NCBI GenBank assembly: GCA_910577785.1
Contig: CAJTNT010000077.1
Span: 1 to 10,614, forward strand
Origin: an uncultured Lachnospiraceae bacterium
GTDB lineage: Bacteria > Bacillota > Clostridia > Lachnospirales > Lachnospiraceae
Direction: 5' to 3'
DNA length: 10,614 nt
Shown here: in pieces, positions 6,105 through 10,614 of the stretch
How positions within the stretch are numbered: the first letter of the stretch is position 1
How the letters are laid out: every line of letters starts with the position of its first letter
The notes under the pieces: generated by a model
Told to the model about the DNA's origin: nothing
The model's input: only the letters and a program-made list of their open reading frames with translations
The model's database searches: none
Program-made: the position numbers and the translations under genes

Positions 6105-6536
6105 ATGAGTTCAAAAACTAAAATTGTAGTCCTGCACCTAAAAGAGCTGATTTATACAGCAATCTTTGCCGTGCTGGGAATTTTGCTGATTTTATTGCTG
6201 ATCTTTATGTTTCTGCCAGATAAGAAGGAGAAATCAGCAGCAGAAACCATGCAATATACAGCAGGAGTATACACATCCTCCATACAGTTAAATGACAATG
6301 CCATTGATGTGGAAGTGGCTGTGGACAGCAGCCATATCAATTCCATTTCCCTGGTGAACCTGGATGAGGCCACGGCCGCCATGTATCCTCTGATGCAGCC
6401 CGCCCTGGATAACCTCAGCCAGCAGATTTATGAGAAGCAGTCACTGGAGAACATCTCCTACGGAGACGACAGCCAGTACACCTCTATGGTGCTGCTGCAG
6501 GCCATCCAAGCGGCTCTGGACAAAGCCAGGCGCTAA
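6105..6536 (+). CDS. Membrane-anchored protein resembling a degenerate FMN-binding domain
   Basis: A 143-residue protein with one N-terminal membrane helix at about 15-37 (positive residues before it, DKKEK after it) and an extracellular domain. The domain pattern resembles the FMN-bind family: a G-x-Y turn (Gly54-Val-Tyr56), alternating hydrophobic strands through VEVAVD (69-74), then a C-terminal stretch ending in TSMVLLQAIQAALDKA. In true FMN-bind proteins the corresponding place holds an SGAT-type motif whose Thr receives FMN. Here it reads YGDDSQYTS (119-127), so covalent flavinylation looks lost. The relationship is inferred from pattern, not searched. GGAGGAGG lies 3 bases before the ATG and is the strongest ribosome site in the window. 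The gene converges on DegV across a duplicated junction. Its function is unknown. Confidence 0.75.
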   Translation: MSSKTKIVVLHLKELIYTAIFAVLGILLILLLIFMFLPDKKEKSAAETMQYTAGVYTSSIQLNDNAIDVEVAVDSSHINSISLVNLDEATAAMYPLMQPALDNLSQQIYEKQSLENISYGDDSQYTSMVLLQAIQAALDKARR

Positions 6537-6621
6537 ACCACGGCAATCAGCCCTCTATGCGGCCGCAGGCCATCCAGGGTTCTGCACAAAGCCAGGCGCT
6601 AAGCCACGACAATCACCCCTC
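6498..6621. repeat. Imperfect tandem duplication of a convergent gene junction (about 57 bp twice)
   Basis: Copy 1 is 6498-6555 and copy 2 is 6566-6621. Both begin CAGGCCATCCA and share CAAAGCCAGGCGCTAA and then an ACG-CAATCA-CCCTC pattern, with a 2-bp gap and scattered changes. Copy 1 holds the real end of the FMN-bind-like gene; copy 2 holds the real end of DegV. In copy 2 the TAA of the plus-strand pattern (6600-6602) overlaps the DegV TAG (6599-6601). This suggests the two genes once overlapped at their stop codons. Confidence 0.85.
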
Positions 6622-7447
6622 CGTCGCTTGCATACATACTGCTGATCCCTGCTGTCTCTACCACAAAGATCTTCTTAAACTCTGCCAGTTTCCTGGCTTT
6701 CTCCACTATCTCTGCCGCCCTCCCAGGGCAGTTGCAGTGGGCGACAGCCAGGATTTTCTCCTTCGGATCCTTCGTCTTGGCCACCAGATCCGCGACCATC
6801 TTATCCACTGCCCTGGCAATTCCCCGTGCCTGCCCAATCTGGCAGATCATGCCTTCCCGGGTTCCTGCCATTACAGGCTTGATATTCAGCGTATTGGCCA
6901 CAAACGCCTTGAGGTTGCTCAGTCTCCCATTCTTGCGCAGAGTCTCTAATGTCTCCAGCACAAAAGACGTGTTCATCTCCTTCTGGAATGCCTCCACCCT
7001 GGCAATCACTTCTTCAAATTCCAGCCCGGCCTCTTCATATTCCTGGATTTTCATGGCGAGCACCGTTTCGCCCACGGAGGCAGACTTGGAGTCAAATACA
7101 TGGATTTTTGCCGCCTTCCCGCCTGCCTGTTCCTCCAGATACAGCTTCCTGCCAAGTTCCGCGCTGTTATAAGAGCCGCTGAGCTGCGAAGATAACGTCA
7201 CCACGTAAATATGCTCCGCCCTACAGCGAAAAGTCTCCATATAGCGTTCTGGCGAAGGACAGGCAGATTTTGGGCAATTTGGGCTCTCCTTGACCCTTCT
7301 TAGAAATTCTGCCTGGTCGAAACTCGTATCGTCCACAATATGGTAATCATCCACAAAAATTTCCAATGGCACAGACTCAAAATGCCCATCCTCTTTCATC
7401 CCCTCTGGCAAATCCCCACAGCTGTCTATGATAATTTTATAATCCAT
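6599..7447 (-). CDS. DegV family protein (fatty-acid-binding, FakB-like)
   Basis: A 282-residue cytoplasmic protein of the DegV/FakB family. Known members bind a fatty acid and, in Gram-positive bacteria, present it to the kinase FakA for phosphorylation. Seen here: the N-terminal strand MDYKIIIDS, the CPSP segment at 63-66 (usually TSQPS), the carboxylate-binding serine loop SSQLSGSYNSA at 86-96, and LETLETLRKNGRLS at 164-177. The NIKPV strand is at 188-192. The C-terminal end is GISSMYASDGGVIVVA rather than the THxGPG form of many relatives, so the usual late histidine is absent. The frame stays open for 81 more codons upstream, but AGGAGG (7453-7458) 5 bases before the ATG at 7447 fixes the start and gives normal family length. 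The gene's last codons lie in the duplicated junction. No FakA gene is in the window. Confidence 0.9.
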   Translation of the reverse strand: MDYKIIIDSCGDLPEGMKEDGHFESVPLEIFVDDYHIVDDTSFDQAEFLRRVKESPNCPKSACPSPERYMETFRCRAEHIYVVTLSSQLSGSYNSAELGRKLYLEEQAGGKAAKIHVFDSKSASVGETVLAMKIQEYEEAGLEFEEVIARVEAFQKEMNTSFVLETLETLRKNGRLSNLKAFVANTLNIKPVMAGTREGMICQIGQARGIARAVDKMVADLVAKTKDPKEKILAVAHCNCPGRAAEIVEKARKLAEFKKIFVVETAGISSMYASDGGVIVVA

Positions 7448-7452
7448 TTGTT

Positions 7453-7458
7453 CCTCCT
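7453..7458 (-). promoter_or_regulatory. Ribosome binding site deciding the DegV start
   Basis: A perfect AGGAGG on the minus strand, 5 bases before the ATG at 7447. It overrides the longer open frame that reaches 7690. Confidence 0.85.
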
Positions 7459-7699
7459 GAATATCTATGACGTATGGCAATCCGGCGTCTCCATACTTAC
7501 ACACGCAGCGCCTGCGCATTCCTCCCTGGTGTACCTGGCACACAGCGAATATATTGTGTTTTCTATGAGCCATGCTTCCCTGCCGTACCCTTATCTGCAT
7601 TCCTAAGCCACGCTTCCTCTGGCTCAATCCCTTAAAAGGACTGGCAGATGGCAACCACGGAACCACTTCACGCCATTTTATTATTGCCATATATAGTTT

Positions 7700-7718
7700 T
7701 TAATACTACTTAATACTA
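7700..7718. promoter_or_regulatory. Tandem 10-bp repeat (TTAATACTA twice) upstream of DegV
   Basis: TTAATACTA occurs at 7700-7708 and 7710-7718, period 10. On the minus strand it reads ATTAAG-TAGT-ATTAAA, followed 4 bases later by a TATATA -10 candidate, so it would overlap the -35 region. It has the same NTTAAR-N4-NTTAAR layout as the element upstream of PAP2. Confidence 0.35.
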
Positions 7719-7759
7719 ACATAAATATTCAGAATTGGAAAGACCTTTTGTGCAATTTA

Positions 7760-8956
7760 TCAAAACAGAAAGCTAATCTCCATCCAGTCGCTGTCATCCA
7801 TATAATTAATCTCTGAAATCTCCCCGCAATAATCTGCAATATGCCCTTCTGTAATAAAATACTGGAATGCCTGTTCTTTTAAGGCCGCCTCGGAAAACCG
7901 CAGCGTAACCGGCTGGCCATTGACCTGCGCCTCCGCAAGCAGCCCCCCAATCCGATCTGGATCCCATGCATCCAGGTATTTCCCTTCTTTCACAAAATAA
8001 CTGTTCTCCACTGCGGTACACTCTGGCAGCTCCAGTTCCCCATTCGGCGTATGCCCCCACTCCATTTCCTCTGTAGTCATGGCCATGTAATTATAATCAA
8101 TAAAGGGCGTGCCTTCCCCATCGCCGTTGCGGTATTCCGTGTTCCCCCAGGTGGCGTCCAAGTAATAGTATGCCCCGTCCATACGGATGAGATTCCAGGC
8201 ATGGGATTCCCCGCGGGCGCTGCCGGAGACAATTGCGCCCTCCATCCCCAGCTGCCCCAGCAGGTACTGCACGGCGCAGGCGTATCCCTGGCAAACGGTC
8301 TGCCTGGTGAGGAATACGCTGATTATGTTCTGGCTGTTCTCCGCCCCTGGCAGGTATTCCGTATTTCCTGCCAGCAGCTCATAGACATACTTTACCTTAT
8401 CATAATCCGAGTCAGACATTGAAATCCCTCCCAGCCATTCCTCTACTGTACGGTCAATCTGTGCCTGGATGTGCTTACGCTCTTCCTCTGCCATCGTATA
8501 CTTTGGAGCAAATTCCAGGCTGACCAGCTCGTCCCCCTTCGTATATCTCGTATATACATACCCTTCCACCCAGAACAGCCCGCCATAATCCTCCCCAATG
8601 GCCGTATAGGCTTTCTGCATCACCTCCAGTTCCAGGGTAGAGAGGCGGATTTTCTCATCATGCCTTAAAATAGCGGCCAGCATCTCATCATAGGCTGCCT
8701 GTTCCGCCTCCCCCAGACGGTCATACGCATATTTCCCTACCGATATCTGGCTTCTCTTTGGCTGCTCCAGCTGCCTGCTGTCCGCCACTGGCTCCTGCGC
8801 CTGCTGCTTCTTCTGTTCTTCATCGACGCTTCCCGATATGATGCGCTCCCGGAAAATCTGCGAAACACTGTTCTCTGGCGTACAAGCCTGCAGCCATATC
8901 CCTGCACACAGCAGGACGGCAAGCAGCCTCCATTTCTTTTTTCTCTGCCTCATCAT
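7760..8956 (-). CDS. Transglutaminase-like cysteine-protease-fold lipoprotein
   Basis: A 398-residue predicted surface lipoprotein. The N-terminus has KKK, a hydrophobic run and the lipobox LQAC with lipidated Cys25. A charged, glutamine-rich linker follows (about 40-70). The transglutaminase-core domain carries the full triad: Cys222 in TVCQGYACAVQ, His252 in ESHAWN and Asp267 in YYLDATWG. Bacterial members of this superfamily are usually peptidases or of unknown activity rather than cross-linking enzymes. The last 80 residues (about 318-398) form a small C-terminal region I cannot assign. Two ATGs lie in tandem (8956 and 8953), with GAAGGGAA a few bases upstream; the first is chosen. It follows the M18 aminopeptidase gene by 85 bp with no terminator seen, so they may share a transcript. 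Substrate unknown. Confidence 0.88.
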   Translation of the reverse strand: MMRQRKKKWRLLAVLLCAGIWLQACTPENSVSQIFRERIISGSVDEEQKKQQAQEPVADSRQLEQPKRSQISVGKYAYDRLGEAEQAAYDEMLAAILRHDEKIRLSTLELEVMQKAYTAIGEDYGGLFWVEGYVYTRYTKGDELVSLEFAPKYTMAEEERKHIQAQIDRTVEEWLGGISMSDSDYDKVKYVYELLAGNTEYLPGAENSQNIISVFLTRQTVCQGYACAVQYLLGQLGMEGAIVSGSARGESHAWNLIRMDGAYYYLDATWGNTEYRNGDGEGTPFIDYNYMAMTTEEMEWGHTPNGELELPECTAVENSYFVKEGKYLDAWDPDRIGGLLAEAQVNGQPVTLRFSEAALKEQAFQYFITEGHIADYCGEISEINYMDDSDWMEISFLF

Positions 8957-9041
8957 CCCATTCCCTTCTGTCCAAAATCAACCGTTACCGTTTACTCCCA
9001 GGAAGCTGCCTAATCGCCGCAACTGCCCGCCGCATCGCCTG

Positions 9042-10331
9042 TCATACCTCAAAATACGCCGCCACAAGCCCTGCCAGCGCTTCCATATCTGCCACCGCCA
9101 TGGTTTCCACAGCCGAATGCATCGCCAGGATCGGCGCCCCCACATCCACTGCCCGCACAGGCAGGACAGAAGACAGGATGGCGCCCAAGGTACTCCCGCC
9201 CCGCACATCAGAGCGGTTGACAAATTTCTGGTATGGGATTCCCGCTTTCTGGCAGATCTGCTCCACAATGGCCACAGCCTCGCAGTCCGTGGCATACGTC
9301 TGGGTGCTGGCTTCCTTGATGCAGATTCCCCTGCCCAGCAAAGGCTGGTTCGTAAGATCCATCTTGCCCTTTTTATTGGGATGCATCGCATGCGCCACGT
9401 CTAAAGACAGCAAGAATGCCTCATACAGGCTCTCCCTTGCCTGCGCCGGGGTTTTTCCCAGGCCTTCATATATTTTGTCCATCAGATGCGCCATAAGCAT
9501 AGACCCTGCCCCCTGCTTGGTACGGCTGCCAACCTCCTCATGATCGAACAGTGCGATGATATTTAAGCCCTCCTCCCGTCTAGCCTGGATCAGACCCTCC
9601 AGCAAAGCATGCACGGAGGTTAGGTTGTCCAGCCTGGGGGAAAGGATCAGCTCCCCATGAAGCCCCGCGCGCCTGGGCGCCTCCTGGCAGTACACCCACA
9701 GTTCAAAATCCAGTATCTCCTCCATCTCCACCTGCAGTTCCTCCGCCAGGAACCGCATCAGCATATGGTCTTTGTCCAGCCCTGCCTCCAATAACCCCAG
9801 GATAGGCAGCATGTCGGACTGTCGGTTCAGTTCCTTCCCCTTGTTGATTTCCGGCTCCATATGGATGGCCAGATTGGGGATGACCAGCAACGGGCGGTCT
9901 ATCGAAAGGAAACGCATATCCGGATGCATCACATCACTGCTCCTTACCGCCACACGCCCCGAAATCCCCAGGGGGCGATCAAGCCAGGTATTGAGGATTG
10001 CCCCACCGTATACCTCTACATTTACCTGGGCATAGCCTGCCGTACACAGGTCTGGGTTTGGCTTGATCCGCAGGCAGGGAAAATCCGTATGAGCCGCGCC
10101 AATACGTACCGCACACCTCGGCGCTGCCCATTCCCCGACCGTAAACGCAAATAATGTCGTGTCATGGTGCTTTACATAATATTTTCCATTTTCCGAAAGC
10201 CCCCAGGACTGGCAGAACCGAAGTTCCTGGAAGCCTGCCCCCGCAAGCCGCTCCTCCGCCTCCCTCACTGCCATAACTGCGCTGCTTCCCTTTTCCAGCA
10301 AATGAAATAAAGCTTCTGCCGTCTGATTCAT
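9042..10331 (-). CDS. M18 family aminopeptidase (aspartyl aminopeptidase type)
   Basis: A 429-residue cytosolic metallopeptidase that removes N-terminal, often acidic, residues from peptides using two metal ions. The start at 10331 (MNQTAEALFHLLEKG) matches the usual family N-terminus and length. An ATG 16 codons upstream at 10379 is in frame but would add an atypical segment. AAAGGAGG lies 13 bases before 10331, a long spacing, so the start is not certain. Counting from 10331, the expected metal and catalytic residues are all present: His81 in AAHTDFP, Asp235 in RLDNLTS, Glu265-Glu266 in DHEEVGS, Asp311 in LDVAHAMHPN and His405 in AMHSAVET. The second active-site histidine is at 157. No signal peptide. 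It is the first gene of a probable two-gene unit with the transglutaminase lipoprotein. Confidence 0.92.
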   Translation of the reverse strand: MNQTAEALFHLLEKGSSAVMAVREAEERLAGAGFQELRFCQSWGLSENGKYYVKHHDTTLFAFTVGEWAAPRCAVRIGAAHTDFPCLRIKPNPDLCTAGYAQVNVEVYGGAILNTWLDRPLGISGRVAVRSSDVMHPDMRFLSIDRPLLVIPNLAIHMEPEINKGKELNRQSDMLPILGLLEAGLDKDHMLMRFLAEELQVEMEEILDFELWVYCQEAPRRAGLHGELILSPRLDNLTSVHALLEGLIQARREEGLNIIALFDHEEVGSRTKQGAGSMLMAHLMDKIYEGLGKTPAQARESLYEAFLLSLDVAHAMHPNKKGKMDLTNQPLLGRGICIKEASTQTYATDCEAVAIVEQICQKAGIPYQKFVNRSDVRGGSTLGAILSSVLPVRAVDVGAPILAMHSAVETMAVADMEALAGLVAAYFEV

Positions 10332-10409
10332 AGGTATCTCTTTGCCTCCTTTATAAATTGCCGCTGTATCATGCTTCATGAAAGATATCCCAAAACATGA
10401 CTTCCTATT

Positions 10410-10438
10410 ACTATACTATAAAACCACAGATTTTTCCA
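10410..10438 (-). promoter_or_regulatory. Putative promoter of the M18 aminopeptidase gene
   Basis: On the minus strand TGGAAA (10433-10438), 17 bp, then TATAGT (10410-10415). The -35 is only fair. Transcription would start near 10403, upstream of both candidate start codons. A second overlapping TATAGT at 10415-10420 has a poorer -35. Confidence 0.4.
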
Positions 10439-10455
10439 GAGAATTTCATTTCCAT
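10411..10455 (-). CDS. Possible 14-residue leader ORF upstream of the aminopeptidase
   Basis: The minus strand has AGGAGGGG, 4 bases, then ATG and 14 codons (MEMKFSGKICGFIV) before TAG. The ribosome site is far better than that of the aminopeptidase itself. However, the proposed aminopeptidase promoter overlaps this ORF, so it would only be expressed from a promoter further upstream, and no strong one was found. It could be chance; no function is suggested. Confidence 0.2.
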   Translation of the reverse strand: MEMKFSGKICGFIV

Positions 10456-10473
10456 TTTTCCCCTCCTGCGGCC

Positions 10474-10502
10474 TTGTTGCATGGCATATTTTATGCTATA
10501 CT
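10474..10502 (+). promoter_or_regulatory. Plus-strand promoter pointing out of the right edge
   Basis: TTGTTG (10474-10479), 17 bp, then TATACT (10497-10502) preceded by TGC, an extended -10. No open reading frame with a ribosome site begins before the window ends, so it would serve a gene to the right with a leader of at least 100 bases. The divergent arrangement with the aminopeptidase supports it. Confidence 0.45.
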
Positions 10503-10614
10503 GTCCAATGTAACAGAAATATTTAGAAAAAGTTAACCATTTTGTACTTTTTACATGATAAAAGAGTGAAAAATAGAGTAAATTTGGGACGCACTTAAAT
10601 AAGGGGTCGTAATC

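Larger units (their letters stand above)
7448..7759 (-). other. 312-bp gene-free leader region upstream of DegV
   Basis: The DegV frame is open through 7690, but the translated 81 residues resemble no family I know and no inner ATG has a good ribosome site. The region holds the AGGAGG site of DegV and a 6-bp stem (GTATGG/CCATAC on the minus strand, near 7469-7495). It also has a weak TATATA -10 candidate at 7690-7695 and the tandem TTAATACTA repeat at 7700-7718. No convincing terminator follows the upstream transglutaminase stop. If the promoter guess is right, the DegV leader is about 235 bases long and could be structured. Confidence 0.5.

Noticed and set aside
7448..7690. An 81-codon in-frame N-terminal extension of DegV
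   Set aside because: A perfect AGGAGG 5 bases before the ATG at 7447 and normal family length support the shorter protein; the extension has no recognisable domain or ribosome site.
9100..10154. Several plus-strand open frames opposite the aminopeptidase
   Set aside because: All are antisense to an intact M18 gene with complete metal ligands.

Overview
The window looks like chromosome of a gut-type clostridium, most likely Lachnospiraceae (Bacillota). The basis is the style of the proteins: a multi-PAS hybrid histidine kinase with two receiver domains, a DegV/FakB protein, an M18 aminopeptidase and a PAP2 protein with a PSIH motif. AGGAGG-type ribosome sites and AT-rich intergenic DNA with TTGACA/TATAAT promoters agree with this. 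No phage, IS or CRISPR structure was seen, so the assignment rests on protein resemblance only.

Layout. At the left edge an extended -10 promoter and a ribosome site lead leftward into a gene outside the window. Next, all on the minus strand, come a microbial-type PARG/macrodomain protein (91-840), a strong terminator (979-1008) and a 1052-residue hybrid sensor kinase (1021-4179). The kinase has a TTGACA-18-TAGAAT promoter about 140 bp upstream and a palindrome-bearing leader. The 413-bp divergent gap to a small plus-strand XRE regulator (4594-4803) carries four exact-period 23-bp direct repeats, with a weaker fifth. These end just before the regulator's ribosome site. A 27-bp-stem hairpin separates the regulator from a convergent PAP2-type membrane phosphatase (4958-5632).

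The middle holds a tRNA-Gly(CCC) gene on the minus strand with its own promoter and terminator. A divergent plus-strand membrane-anchored protein resembling a degenerate FMN-binding domain follows (6105-6536). It converges on a DegV gene (6599-7447). The junction between these two genes has been tandemly duplicated, and the extra copy still carries the 3' ends of both genes.

The right part is minus strand: a transglutaminase-like lipoprotein (7760-8956) and an M18 aminopeptidase (9042-10331). They are only 85 bp apart with no terminator visible between them and could be co-transcribed. At the right edge a plus-strand promoter points out of the window.

Functionally these are mostly independent housekeeping or accessory genes: signalling, lipid/envelope (PAP2, DegV), peptide turnover (M18), surface protein (transglutaminase) and ADP-ribose chemistry (PARG). 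I see no new multi-gene system. The most unusual signals are non-coding: the 23-bp repeat array, the very long hairpin, the duplicated convergent junction, and a TTAAG-type 10-bp tandem element upstream of both PAP2 and DegV.
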